Below, piece after piece: positions 33,913-44,914 of a stretch of 64,000 nucleotides of DNA. The translations under genes were made by a program, and so were the position numbers. Under the pieces are notes generated by a model. It searched no databases and was not told the origin of the DNA. It saw only the letters and a program-made list of their open reading frames with translations. Source of the DNA: Spirochaetia bacterium (GTDB lineage: Bacteria; Spirochaetota; Spirochaetia; Treponematales; Rectinemataceae); contig JARKOY010000074.1 in the NCBI GenBank assembly GCA_029975555.1, forward strand, positions 113,212 to 177,211, read 5' to 3'. Each line of letters begins with the position of its first letter. The stretch's first letter is position 1.

Positions 33913-35241
33913 TCATCCTTTCTTTCCGATCTGTTCGCGTGCGGAGACGATACCCGCGTCCCCCACGATGTACGGCTCCAGCTTCTTCTCGATCCGTCCA
34001 GGTATCCTGCACCAAAGCCATGTGCTCTCGTCGTCGTGACGCTCGGCGAGGACCGTGCCCTCCCTCATGACGAGGCTCGCGACCTGATAGTCCGCGTGCG
34101 GTATGCGCAGCGTGAGCGTCTTCATGCCGCTCGTGAGTCTCTCCTGAATGGCCTCCACGAGCCCCGCGAGCCCCTCTCCCGTCTTGGCCGAGACCGCGAT
34201 GCTCCCTGGATAGCGCAGCAGAAAGGCATCCACCGCGCCGGGGAGGGCGAGGTCGATCTTGTTGAGCACGAGAATGCGCGGTATGTCGTGGGCTCCGATC
34301 TCGGAGAGGACCTGCAGCGTGGTTGCGATGTGGGCGTCCACGCGGGCATCCGCGGCGTCGGCCACATGGATGAGCAGGTCCGCCTGACTCGCCTCTTCGA
34401 GCGTGCTGCGGAATGCCTCCACAAGGCCGTGCGGCAGATTGCGGATAAAACCAACGGTGTCGGTCAAAAGCAGCGTCTGTCCCTGCGCGAAAAGGAGCCT
34501 GCGCGTGGTGGGATCGAGCGTCGCGAAGAGCTTGTCCTCAGCCTTCACGCTCGCCGCAGTGAGGGCGTTGAGCAGGCTCGACTTGCCGGCGTTCGTGTAC
34601 CCGACGATGGCTGCCCTCGGCACGCCAGCCCGCTCCCTGCGCCTGCGCTGGACCGACCGCTCCTTGCGCACGGCCTCGAGCTCGCTCTTGATCTCGTGGA
34701 TGCGGCGCTCGATTTCGCGGCGGTCGAGCTCGAGCTTCTGTTCGCCCGAACCCTTCGTCCCGTAACGGCCGCCCCGCTGGCGCATGAGATCTTCGTAGGA
34801 GTGTGCGAGGCGAGGCAGCGCATACTGCAGCTGTGCGAGCTCCACTTGGAGGCTGGCCTCCTTGGTGAGGGCCCTCGAGGCGAATATCTTGATGATGAGC
34901 TCAGCCCGATCGTAGACTTTCTTTGACGATAGCTTCTCCCAGTTGCGCTGCTGAACAGGGCTGAGCGGATGATCGAAAATGATGGCCTCGGCTCCTGCCG
35001 CCTCGGCTGCCTGCGCCAACTCCTGGGCTTTTCCTGTTCCGACGAGAAGAGAAGGTGTGGTCTCCCTCAGCGGTACAAGGGCTTCTCCCACCGCCTCGAG
35101 GCCCAAGGTCTGTGCCAGACCGTGAAGCTCATCGAGGAGCTCGCGCGCCTCTCCTTTGCGAATTCTCTCTGTGGCTATGCCGACGAGGAAGACCCGACCG
35201 AGGCTTTCTTGCTGAGCTTTTTGCGCTGTATTCGATGTCAT
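33913..35241 (-). CDS. hflX: GTPase HflX (ribosome-splitting factor)
   Basis: A 442-residue GTPase with an N-terminal HflX domain (LVGTGKAQELAQAAEAAGAE, IIFDHPLSPVQQRNWE) and a G domain: G1 GYTNAGKSS, G3 DTVGFIRNLPHGLVEAF and G4 NKID. HflX binds the 50S subunit and splits stalled ribosomes under stress. The ATG at 35241 is taken as start; upstream in-frame codons lie in a promoter-like region. A TACTAT hexamer (complement of 35248-35253) ends 6 bases before the ATG, and GTGCCA lies 17 bases further back, again suggesting a leaderless message. Confidence 0.92.
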   Translation of the reverse strand: MTSNTAQKAQQESLGRVFLVGIATERIRKGEARELLDELHGLAQTLGLEAVGEALVPLRETTPSLLVGTGKAQELAQAAEAAGAEAIIFDHPLSPVQQRNWEKLSSKKVYDRAELIIKIFASRALTKEASLQVELAQLQYALPRLAHSYEDLMRQRGGRYGTKGSGEQKLELDRREIERRIHEIKSELEAVRKERSVQRRRRERAGVPRAAIVGYTNAGKSSLLNALTAASVKAEDKLFATLDPTTRRLLFAQGQTLLLTDTVGFIRNLPHGLVEAFRSTLEEASQADLLIHVADAADARVDAHIATTLQVLSEIGAHDIPRILVLNKIDLALPGAVDAFLLRYPGSIAVSAKTGEGLAGLVEAIQERLTSGMKTLTLRIPHADYQVASLVMREGTVLAERHDDESTWLWCRIPGRIEKKLEPYIVGDAGIVSAREQIGKKG

Positions 35242-35351
35242 CCTTTTATAGTACACACATATTGCGTTCTTGGCACTATGTCCGGTGGATACGCGCTCGA
35301 CCACCCTCATCGCCCCATGGTACAATGTATTTATTACCATTGGGAGGATGT

Positions 35352-36722
35352 ATGCCCCTTCAGATTTCCGACCTCAGCGACGCGGTTCTCCACACCCACT
35401 ATGCAGTGCGCGGGCCAATTGTCGCGCGCGCCCAGGAGCTCGAAAATCTCGGCAGAAAAATAATCTATTGTAATATCGGAAACCCTCAGGCGCTGGGGCA
35501 GCAACCCCTCACCTACGCGCGCGATGTGCTGGCGCTCTGCGAACAGCCTTCACTTTTGAAACGCGCGCCGCACGCCTTTCCCGAAGACGTGGTTGAGACC
35601 GCGCGCACCGTCCTCGACCAGTCGAAATACGGCCTCGGTGCCTATTCGGAATCCAAAGGTGTACGTTTTGTCCGCGCAGCGATTGCCGACTTCATCGCCG
35701 CGCGCGACAGCGCGTGCGGCGTCGTGCAGACCTCCAACCCCGAACACATCTATCTCACCGATGGCGCATCCAAAGGCGTACAGACCGCGCTGCGCCTCCT
35801 CATCGCCTCGCAAAAGGATGGCGTTCTCATCCCTATTCCTCAGTATCCGCTCTATTCGGCGACAATCACACTCTACGGCGGCCGACAGATCGGCTACTAC
35901 CTCGACGAGGATTCCGGCTGGGGCCTGAACGAACAGATGCTGGAAGAGGCGATGCACGAGGCAATAAAAGAAGGCGTCCGAGCCCGGGCAATTGTCGTCA
36001 TCAATCCGGGGAACCCCACGGGCGCCGTGCTCACCGAAGAAAACATCGAAATGGTCATCCGCTTCGCGAAGCGCCACAACCTTGCCATCCTCGCAGACGA
36101 AGTGTACCAGGAAAATATCTACAAGCCGGGGGCGCGCTTTGTGTCGTTTGCCCACGTCATGACAAAGTTGTCCGAGCACGAGGTGAGCCTCTTCAGCTTC
36201 CACTCCACATCCAAAGGCTTTTTCGGCGAATGCGGCCAGCGCGGCGGCTATATGGAAGTGCGCAATGTTCCCGAAGAGGTCATCGCCCACATCACCAAAC
36301 TGCAGTCGGTGGCGCTCTGTGCAAACCTTCCCGGCCAAGTAATGACCTACCTCATGGTCAATCCGCCGAAACCCGGCTCGCCGAGCCACAGACGCTACGC
36401 AGAAGAGCGCAGTCGAATCCTTTCGGATCTCGCACAGCGCGCAAAAATCCTCGAAGAAGGCCTCAACCGAATCCCCGGCATCCACTGCCAGCCCATCCAG
36501 GGGGCAATGTATGCCTATCCTTCGATTTCGCTGCCTGCAGGCAAAACCGATGAAGAATACTGCATGGCCCTCTTGGAACAGACCGGCGTCTGCGTCGTGC
36601 CGGGCACGGGCTTCGGCCAGAAACCGGGCACCGCCCATTTTCGCACGACAATTCTGCCGCCGACACCGCAGATTGAGGCGGTGATCGATGCAGTCGATGC
36701 ATTTCAGAGACATTGGGGGTGA
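35352..36722 (+). CDS. Alanine aminotransferase-like PLP enzyme
   Basis: A 456-residue class I/II aminotransferase. The start MPLQISDLSD is preceded by a good GGGAGG site. YCNIGNPQALGQQPLTYARDVLALCE, INPGNPTGAVLTEEN, LADEVYQENIY and the PLP-lysine segment HSTSKGFFGECGQRGGY (Lys288) match the eukaryote-type alanine aminotransferase (GPT) branch, which transfers the amino group between alanine and 2-oxoglutarate. It is followed after 4 bases by the diguanylate cyclase gene, so both may share a transcript. Confidence 0.87.
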   Translation: MPLQISDLSDAVLHTHYAVRGPIVARAQELENLGRKIIYCNIGNPQALGQQPLTYARDVLALCEQPSLLKRAPHAFPEDVVETARTVLDQSKYGLGAYSESKGVRFVRAAIADFIAARDSACGVVQTSNPEHIYLTDGASKGVQTALRLLIASQKDGVLIPIPQYPLYSATITLYGGRQIGYYLDEDSGWGLNEQMLEEAMHEAIKEGVRARAIVVINPGNPTGAVLTEENIEMVIRFAKRHNLAILADEVYQENIYKPGARFVSFAHVMTKLSEHEVSLFSFHSTSKGFFGECGQRGGYMEVRNVPEEVIAHITKLQSVALCANLPGQVMTYLMVNPPKPGSPSHRRYAEERSRILSDLAQRAKILEEGLNRIPGIHCQPIQGAMYAYPSISLPAGKTDEEYCMALLEQTGVCVVPGTGFGQKPGTAHFRTTILPPTPQIEAVIDAVDAFQRHWG

Positions 36723-36726
36723 GCGC

Positions 36727-37674
36727 ATGAAAAAGGGGGAGCGGCCGGCATTTTCGATGGAAGGGAAAGATATCCAAGCAGGTGCCAGCATTGAGCCTCT
36801 TCTTCGCGTCTTGCATGAAGGGGTCTATATCGTCGACAAAGACCGCAGAATTCTGTTCTGGAATAGCGCCGCAGAGGAAATTACGGGGTATGCAGCGTCA
36901 GCGGTCGTCGGCAGTCGATGCGCTGACAACATTCTGCGCCATGTTTCAGAAGATGGGCGCGAGCTCTGTACAGATGGCTGTCCTCTTCAGGCTACGCTCG
37001 ATGATGGAAAAACAAGGGACCTCGTCGCGTACTTGCATCACAGAGACGGCAGGCGCCTTCCTGTGCACATCCGTTCGATCGCCATGCAAAACGACAAGGG
37101 TGCCTCCAGAGTTGTGGAACTCTTCGACGAGATCAGTGAAAAAAGCGAGCTCATAAATGAACTTGAAGCACTCCGACAGGAACTCCTGCGCGATCCATTA
37201 ACCCAAATCGGCAATCGGCGCTTTTTTGAACTGAATGCGGATGCAAGACTTGCCGCATACCATGCTCAACAACTTCCTTTCGGCCTCTTGCTGTTCGATA
37301 TCGACCATTTCAAAAAAGTGAACGACACCTATGGACATCTAGCTGGCGATACTGTGCTTAAAATGGTAGCCGGCACCATTTCGGGCGTGCTCAGGCCGCT
37401 TGACACCCTTGCCCGCTTCGGCGGGGAAGAATTTGTGGTGCTCGTGCCCAACTGCAACGCAGAATATCTTTACGTCGTCGGCGAGCGGATACGCATACTC
37501 ATAGAGACAAGCTGGCTTGACCTTGAAGACGGCTCAAGGCTCAAAGTCACAATCTCAGGCGGCGGAGCCATGGTGCAGCCGAATGATCAAGTTTCCACTC
37601 TCATCGAAAGAGCCGATCGGAGGCTCTATCAGAGCAAAGAAACCGGCAGAAACAGAGTGATTGTCGGCACATAA
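36727..37674 (+). CDS. PAS-GGDEF diguanylate cyclase
   Basis: A 315-residue soluble protein that should make cyclic di-GMP. Residues about 20-130 form a PAS domain (GVYIVDKDRRILFWNSAAEEITGY). A short helical linker leads to a GGDEF domain (DPLTQIGNRRFFE, FDIDHFKKVNDTYGH, RFGGEEFVVLVP). The active-site variant is GGEEF, which is catalytically competent in known enzymes. An RxxD product-inhibition site (RPLD) stands five residues before it. The start ATG at 36727 has a GGGGGTGAG ribosome site. Confidence 0.92.
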   Translation: MKKGERPAFSMEGKDIQAGASIEPLLRVLHEGVYIVDKDRRILFWNSAAEEITGYAASAVVGSRCADNILRHVSEDGRELCTDGCPLQATLDDGKTRDLVAYLHHRDGRRLPVHIRSIAMQNDKGASRVVELFDEISEKSELINELEALRQELLRDPLTQIGNRRFFELNADARLAAYHAQQLPFGLLLFDIDHFKKVNDTYGHLAGDTVLKMVAGTISGVLRPLDTLARFGGEEFVVLVPNCNAEYLYVVGERIRILIETSWLDLEDGSRLKVTISGGGAMVQPNDQVSTLIERADRRLYQSKETGRNRVIVGT

Positions 37675-37821
37675 GGGGCGGCACAATGTTTTGCAAAACG
37701 ACTCTTTCTCAAGCAATGAACTAGCAGGAGCATGCCATCGAGATTTTTACAAGGTGACTTTATTGCCCCTTTTTCTTCCCTCTTTCTGAGGGAAAGCGCT
37801 CTCCATGACCGCCCACGCTCC

Positions 37822-38619
37822 TCAAATCGCGCACAATTTTCGAAGCTGATGCAGCGTCGCACTGAAATCGCGCGGAAGGGGCGCTTCTATTTTTAGTGCT
37901 GCGCCGCTTGTGGGGTGCTGAAAGACGACCCCGGCCGCGTGCAGGGCGGTGCGGGCCATAAGAGGCCTCTCTTCATAGACGTCGCCCTTCCACCTGCGTT
38001 TCAGCGCTGACAGCTTGAGGGGTGCCCCGTCCCCGTAGAGCGGATCCGCCACGATCGTCAGACCCGATGCGGCGAGGTGCACCCTGATCTGGTGCGTCCT
38101 GCCCGTCTCCGGCAGGGCCCGCACGAGCGCAAATCCTCGGAACCGCTCCGCTACCTCGAACCTGGTTTTTGCAGGTTTCCCTTTTGCAAGATCGACGATC
38201 GTCCTGTGCTCTCTGTCACCATCGGCGCGCAGGGGAAGCTCCACCTCCCACGCCTCGGCTTCAGGTTCCCCGTGGACGATGGCCAGGTAGGTCTTCTCAA
38301 CCTGCCGGGTGGCGAACCGCTCGTTGAGAAGCCTATGTGACCGCTCGTTTCGGGCATAGAGCAGCACTCCCGTCGTATCTTTGTCGATCCTGTGCACGGG
38401 CAAAAGTCTACCAAATTCCTTGGACAACAGCTCCTTGGCGACAGGAACATCGGGGTCCCAGTGATCGGGGACAGCCAGCACTCCCGCAGGCTTGTCGACC
38501 GCAAGGACCTCCGTATCTACGTAGAGTATTGAAAACGACTTTTTCACAGGTGCTACTGTAGCATAATGCGCCCCTCGCGGATACCATGGGCCTTTTGATG
38601 TAACGCGCGAAGTCCGCAT
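37822..38619 (-). CDS. RluA-family RNA pseudouridine synthase
   Basis: A 265-residue enzyme converting specific uridines in rRNA or tRNA to pseudouridine. The catalytic motif HRIDKDTTG places the aspartate at residue 79; GRTHQIRVHLAASG and DPLYGD are also typical. There is no S4 domain, so it is a short RluA-type enzyme, and the target site cannot be inferred. The ATG at 38619 has an AGAGGAG site about 12 bases upstream. It is divergent from groEL, with the two promoters interleaved in 38620-38700. Confidence 0.9.
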   Translation of the reverse strand: MRTSRVTSKGPWYPRGAHYATVAPVKKSFSILYVDTEVLAVDKPAGVLAVPDHWDPDVPVAKELLSKEFGRLLPVHRIDKDTTGVLLYARNERSHRLLNERFATRQVEKTYLAIVHGEPEAEAWEVELPLRADGDREHRTIVDLAKGKPAKTRFEVAERFRGFALVRALPETGRTHQIRVHLAASGLTIVADPLYGDGAPLKLSALKRRWKGDVYEERPLMARTALHAAGVVFQHPTSGAALKIEAPLPRDFSATLHQLRKLCAI

Positions 38620-38635
38620 GAGTTATATACTCCTC

Positions 38636-38664
38636 TTGCCGATCCTTTCTGTTTTTTATATCTT
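38636..38664 (+). promoter_or_regulatory. Candidate groEL promoter
   Basis: TTGCCG (38636-38641) and TATCTT (38659-38664) are 17 bases apart. A second -10 candidate, TATAAT at 38693-38698, lies closer to the gene but lacks a good -35. No CIRCE-type inverted repeat (TTAGCACTC and its complement) is present between here and the start codon. Confidence 0.4.
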
Positions 38665-38748
38665 ATTACAGGCATTTCAAAGCCGTTCCCAATATAATAT
38701 CCGGTTCCGCGGCATCATTCACCTGATGAGATGTGGGGCAACCGGTAA

Positions 38749-40410
<1,662 letters not shown>

Positions 40411-40489
40411 TGTTCAGTCCGGGAGGACCGGTCTGTTCCGGATTGCCCGGACATCAAAAAAAGGCGGCATAGCATCGCCAGATACACAG

Positions 40490-40516
40490 AGGCGTCCCGA
40501 AAGGGGCGCCTTTTTT
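40490..40516 (+). terminator. Intrinsic terminator of groEL
   Basis: AGGCGTCCC (40490-40498) pairs with GGGGCGCCT (40503-40511) around a GAAA tetraloop, followed by a run of six T. A textbook terminator 80 bases after the groEL stop. Confidence 0.85.
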
Positions 40517-40547
40517 ATTGAGACTGTCGGTGGTGCGGAACAAGGAA

Positions 40548-40577
40548 AAAGCGCGGCACCTCGCGGCGCCGCGCTTT
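40548..40577 (-). terminator. Terminator of the ABC exporter operon
   Basis: On the minus-strand transcript AAAGCGCGGC and GCCGCGCTTT (arms 40568-40577 and 40548-40557) form a perfect 10-base stem that ends in TTTTTCC. It lies 55 bases past the stop of the exporter gene and back to back with the groEL terminator. Confidence 0.65.
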
Positions 40578-40631
40578 GTTATGCGCTTGATGCAATGGGC
40601 GTCTCTCCGGAGCGCGCCCGTTCAAAAGCCT

Positions 40632-42602
40632 TCACGAACAGGCCGCCTCCCGCGTTTCACCGCCTTCGTCGAACTGACTGTTGTAGAGCTCGGCGTAGAA
40701 GCCGCACTTCGCGAGGAGCTCCTCGTGCGTACCCTGCTCCACGATGTCGCCGTGGTCCATCACGAGGATGAGGTCTGCGTCGCGGATCGTCGAGAGCCTG
40801 TGCGCGATCACGAAGCTCGTCCGGCCCCGCATGAGGGCGAGCATCGCCTTCTGTATGAGGAGCTCGGTGTGCGTGTCGACGTTGCTCGTCGCCTCGTCGA
40901 GGATGAGCATAGGGGGCTTGGCGAGCATGGCGCGGGCGATGGTCAGAAGCTGCTTCTGCCCCTGCGAAATGTTCGTCGTCTCCTCGTTGAGCACAAGGTC
41001 GTAGCCCTCAGGGAAGGCGCGCACAAAGTGGTCGGCGTGGGCGGCCTTCGCCGCCTCGACGAGCTCGTCCTCGCGTGCATCCCGCTTGCCGTAGGCGATG
41101 TTGTCCCTCACCGTGCCGGAAAAGAGCCAGGTGTCCTGCAGCACCATGCCGAACCACGAGCGCACCACCGAGCGCGGCAGGTCCTTGATCGGCATGCCGT
41201 CGATGAGGATTTCACCGCTCTCGGGCTCGTAGAAGCGCATGAGAAGCTTCACGAGCGTGGTCTTGCCTGCGCCCGTAGGGCCGACGATGGCGACTTTCTG
41301 GCCGGGGAGAATGGTCGCGCTGAAATCCTTGATGATGGGTTGCCCGGGTACATAGCCGAAACGCACGTGGCGGAACTCCACCTTTCCTTCGATGCGTCCA
41401 CCCTCGATCGCGGCAATCGCGCCGCTCACTGGCTCGTCCTGAGGCTCCTCCTCGGAAGCCAGAAAATCGAAGATGCGCTCAGCCGCCGCCGCAGTCTGCT
41501 GCAGCACGTTCGAGATATTCGCCACCTGGGTGATGGGCTGGGTAAATGAGCGCACATACTGAAGAAATGCCTGAATATCGCCGACCGTGACCATCTTTTT
41601 CGCCGCAAGCCAGCCCCCGCTCACCGCCACCGCCACGTATCCTAAGTTCCCGACGAAGTTCATGAGCGGCATCATGATGCTCGACAGAAACTGGCTCTTC
41701 CACGCGGACTGATAGAGCGTCGAGTTGAGCTCCTCGAAGGTCGCGATGGCCTTTTTCTCTCCGCCGAAGGCCTTCACCACGGTGTGAGCCCCGAAGACTT
41801 CCTCGATGTGCCCGTTCAGGTGGCCAAGATACTCCTGCTGAGTCTTGAAATACTTCTGCGAACGCTGCACGATGAACTTCACAAGCCAAATCGAAAGCGG
41901 AATCATCAGGAGCGCGATAAGCGTCATCTGCCAGCTTATGGTGAGCATCATGACGAGGGCGCCGATCAGCGTCATCACCGAGGTGATCATCTGAGAAAGG
42001 CTCTGGCTCAAGGTCTGGTTCACCGTGTCGACATCGTTCGTCATGCGCGAGAGGATTTCGCCGTGGTTCGTAGTGTCGAAGGCCCTGAAGGGCATGCGGT
42101 TTATCTTGGCGATGATGTCCTTGCGCAGAGTATAGGTGATCTTGACCGCGATGCCCGAAACGACCCATCCCTGGATGTACTGGAGAATGGCCGAGGACAC
42201 ATAAAGGCCGAGCACCGTGAGGAGAATACTCCCTATCTTCGCGAAATCGATGTCGCCTGAACGGGTGAGCTTCTTCACGACTCCATCGAAGAGCGTCGTG
42301 GTGGCGGTGCCGAGGACTTTGGGTCCCACGATCGAGAGGATCGTGGCGGCCGTCGCGAGCACCATGACCACAAGGAGTCCCCAGCGGTAGGGCCCTAAGT
42401 ACGCGAGGAGTTTTCTCATTGTGCCCTTGAAATCCCTCGATTTTTCGCCAGGCATGAGCGCCCGCGGACCGCCGTGGCCCAACATCGCCGCGGGTCTTCT
42501 CTGACTCTGCGCGGTCCACGGGCGATCGCTCGCCGCGCCGGACCTGTCGGAGATGGGATTCTGAGCCTGATTCATCGCAACGGGTTTCTCGTCCTTATTC
42601 AT
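40632..42602 (-). CDS. ABC exporter half-transporter, second subunit
   Basis: A 656-residue fused permease-ATPase of the multidrug/lipid exporter class. A long Pro/Arg-rich cytoplasmic N-terminus (about 60 residues) precedes six membrane segments, then the ATPase with Walker A GPTGAGKTTL, signature ISQGQKQLL and Walker B MLILDEATSNVD. The signature starts ISQGQ rather than LSGGQ, as is common in one half of heterodimeric exporters. The ATG at 42602, with AGAGGAGG upstream, overlaps the stop of the first subunit (ATGA), supporting an obligate pair. Confidence 0.9.
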   Translation of the reverse strand: MNKDEKPVAMNQAQNPISDRSGAASDRPWTAQSQRRPAAMLGHGGPRALMPGEKSRDFKGTMRKLLAYLGPYRWGLLVVMVLATAATILSIVGPKVLGTATTTLFDGVVKKLTRSGDIDFAKIGSILLTVLGLYVSSAILQYIQGWVVSGIAVKITYTLRKDIIAKINRMPFRAFDTTNHGEILSRMTNDVDTVNQTLSQSLSQMITSVMTLIGALVMMLTISWQMTLIALLMIPLSIWLVKFIVQRSQKYFKTQQEYLGHLNGHIEEVFGAHTVVKAFGGEKKAIATFEELNSTLYQSAWKSQFLSSIMMPLMNFVGNLGYVAVAVSGGWLAAKKMVTVGDIQAFLQYVRSFTQPITQVANISNVLQQTAAAAERIFDFLASEEEPQDEPVSGAIAAIEGGRIEGKVEFRHVRFGYVPGQPIIKDFSATILPGQKVAIVGPTGAGKTTLVKLLMRFYEPESGEILIDGMPIKDLPRSVVRSWFGMVLQDTWLFSGTVRDNIAYGKRDAREDELVEAAKAAHADHFVRAFPEGYDLVLNEETTNISQGQKQLLTIARAMLAKPPMLILDEATSNVDTHTELLIQKAMLALMRGRTSFVIAHRLSTIRDADLILVMDHGDIVEQGTHEELLAKCGFYAELYNSQFDEGGETREAACS

Positions 42603-44914
42603 GCGAGTTCCTCCTCTTTGAGCTGCGAAAGCGCGATGTCGCGGTACACTTCGCACGTGTTCATCAGTTGCTCATGCGTGCCGATGCCGACCACCCTGCC
42701 ATCGTCGAGGACGATGATCTGCTCGGCGTGGCGGATCGGCGCAACGCGCTGCGTGACGAGAAAGACGACGCTGTCCTTGGCGTAGGTCTTGAGTGCGGAA
42801 CGGATTGCCCTGTCGGTCTTATAGTCGAGGGCCGAAAAACTCTCGTCGAAAATATACACTGGGGCACGCCGCACGAGGGCCCTGGCTATCGAGAGCCGCT
42901 GACGCTGGCCGCCCGACACGTTCATGCCTCCCTGAGATATCTGACGTTCAAGCCCCTCTGGGCTTTCCTCAGCAAGACTCATGATCTGCGCTATCGAGAG
43001 GGCCTCTTTGACCTCGTCCTCAGCGGCACCCTCTTTGCCGTACCTGATATTCTCGGCGATGCTGCCCGTGAAGAGCATGCTCTTCTGCGGCACGAAGCCG
43101 ATGCAAGAACGGAGTTCGGCGAGCGGAAGCGTCTTGATGTCGACCCCATCGAGGAGCACCTGCCCCTCCGTGACATCGTAGAAGCGCGGGATGAGGCTGA
43201 CCATGGTAGACTTGCCTGAACCCGTGGTGCCGATGATCGCCGTCGTGGTCCCTGGCTCTGCGGTGAAACTGATGTCGTGGAGCACATCCTCCTGGGCGCC
43301 GGGGTAGCGGAACCGCACGTTGCGGAACTCGATCTGCCCACGCACGGGCTTGGGTAGCCGCGAAGGGTGCTCCGGGTCGCGGATGCTCACCTGGGTGTCA
43401 ATGACCTGCGCAATGCGGTCGACCGAGACACTCGCCCTCGGCAACATGATGAACATGAACGACATCATGAGGAAGGCGAAGAATATCTGCATGGAATACT
43501 GCATGAAGGCCATCATGTCGCCCACGCGGATGGTCCCTGTGGCCACTTCGTGCGAGCCCACCCAGATGATCGAAACGGACACCACGTTCATGATGACGGT
43601 CATGAGAGGCATCAGTACGACCATGACCCGCGTCACATAGAGGAGCGTGCCAGTCAGATCGCGATTCGCCTGATCGAAGCGGCGCGCCTCGTGGTCTTGC
43701 CTGTTGAACGCGCGGATGACCATCATGCCGGACAGGTTTTCGCGCACGACGAGGTTAAGCCTATCCACAAGCCTCTGCACGGTGCGGAACTTCGGCACCA
43801 CGAGCGCGAACACGAGCCCCACGATGGCCAACAGCACCCCCACTGCCAGCGCGATGATCCACCACATGCCGGACGCCTTGCCGAGAGCCCGGATCACGCC
43901 GCCGACACCGATGATCGGCGCATAGAAGAGCATCCTCGAGCCCATCATGATCATCATCTGGACCTGCGTCACATCGTTGGTGGAGCGCGTGATCAGCGAG
44001 GCGGTCGAGAATGAGTCGAATTCCGCGAGCGAAAAGTCCTCGACCTTCGTGAAGACCGCACTCCGAAGGTCACGGGCTGTGCCAGCCGCCACTCTCGAAC
44101 CCAAGTAGCCGACGAGGACCGTCGCCGCCACAGAGACCAACGTGATGAGGAGCATGAGCGCGCCGATCCGCAAAATATAGGAAGTCTGCAGCGCGCCTGT
44201 GTCGACGCCGAGCGCCGCAAACTCAGCCTGCAGCCCCCTGACCACGAGCTGCGATTTCGCGAGGGGGTCCAAAGCATCGATCTGCGAGAGTATCGCCTGA
44301 GGACTCATGGACGCGAGCGCAGAAAATCCGCCCACTGTGCCGGATTGGGCAGCGTGCAGCTGGCCTGCCGGCGCAGCTGACGCCGCGCCGGCCTGGGCGC
44401 TGCCGGGCAGGCTCACGTGAGGTGCGGTAGGCACCGCGTCAGCCTCTCCCGTCGCCCCCGGAGCATCCGCATGACTCTGCGCGCCCGCAGACATCTGCGA
44501 AACAACCACCAGCTTCGGATACTCCGCAAGAAAAACCTCCCGCGCCACTGCAACCGCAGCTTCGTCGCCAGAATTCAGCGACATGACGGGCTCCGTCTTC
44601 GCGAGCGGCCACTTCTTCGCAAGGGAACCAGCCTCGGTGGAGCCGGGCGCCACCTGGGTGTAGACGCGCTGCAGCGCGGCAAATTTGTCACCCGCGCCCT
44701 CCGTCTGCATGAGTGTTCCCATCGCCTCGAAGGTGCTCGCGCGCAGGACCTGCGGCAAATCTGCCTCGATTCCATTCTGCTGAATCCCTATATTCACAAT
44801 TTTAGAAAGGTAGTCCGGCAGGGCCAGGTCGGCATTGGCCTGGACGAATAAAAGCACGATAACCAACACGACACTGAGCCAGTAGGGCTTCAGATACCGA
44901 AATACTGTGCGCAT
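42599..44914 (-). CDS. ABC exporter half-transporter, first subunit
   Basis: A 771-residue permease-ATPase. It starts MRTVFRYLKPYWLSVV at an ATG (44914) with AAGGAG upstream. After the first membrane segment there is a large extra region of roughly 200 residues, rich in Ala, Gly and Pro, that should face outside. The ATPase has Walker A GTTGSGKSTM, signature NVSGGQRQRLS and Walker B VYIFDESFSALD. It forms a heterodimer with the following gene. The start overlaps the MarR stop (TAATG), so the exporter is translated together with its probable repressor. Confidence 0.88.
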   Translation of the reverse strand: MRTVFRYLKPYWLSVVLVIVLLFVQANADLALPDYLSKIVNIGIQQNGIEADLPQVLRASTFEAMGTLMQTEGAGDKFAALQRVYTQVAPGSTEAGSLAKKWPLAKTEPVMSLNSGDEAAVAVAREVFLAEYPKLVVVSQMSAGAQSHADAPGATGEADAVPTAPHVSLPGSAQAGAASAAPAGQLHAAQSGTVGGFSALASMSPQAILSQIDALDPLAKSQLVVRGLQAEFAALGVDTGALQTSYILRIGALMLLITLVSVAATVLVGYLGSRVAAGTARDLRSAVFTKVEDFSLAEFDSFSTASLITRSTNDVTQVQMMIMMGSRMLFYAPIIGVGGVIRALGKASGMWWIIALAVGVLLAIVGLVFALVVPKFRTVQRLVDRLNLVVRENLSGMMVIRAFNRQDHEARRFDQANRDLTGTLLYVTRVMVVLMPLMTVIMNVVSVSIIWVGSHEVATGTIRVGDMMAFMQYSMQIFFAFLMMSFMFIMLPRASVSVDRIAQVIDTQVSIRDPEHPSRLPKPVRGQIEFRNVRFRYPGAQEDVLHDISFTAEPGTTTAIIGTTGSGKSTMVSLIPRFYDVTEGQVLLDGVDIKTLPLAELRSCIGFVPQKSMLFTGSIAENIRYGKEGAAEDEVKEALSIAQIMSLAEESPEGLERQISQGGMNVSGGQRQRLSIARALVRRAPVYIFDESFSALDYKTDRAIRSALKTYAKDSVVFLVTQRVAPIRHAEQIIVLDDGRVVGIGTHEQLMNTCEVYRDIALSQLKEEELA

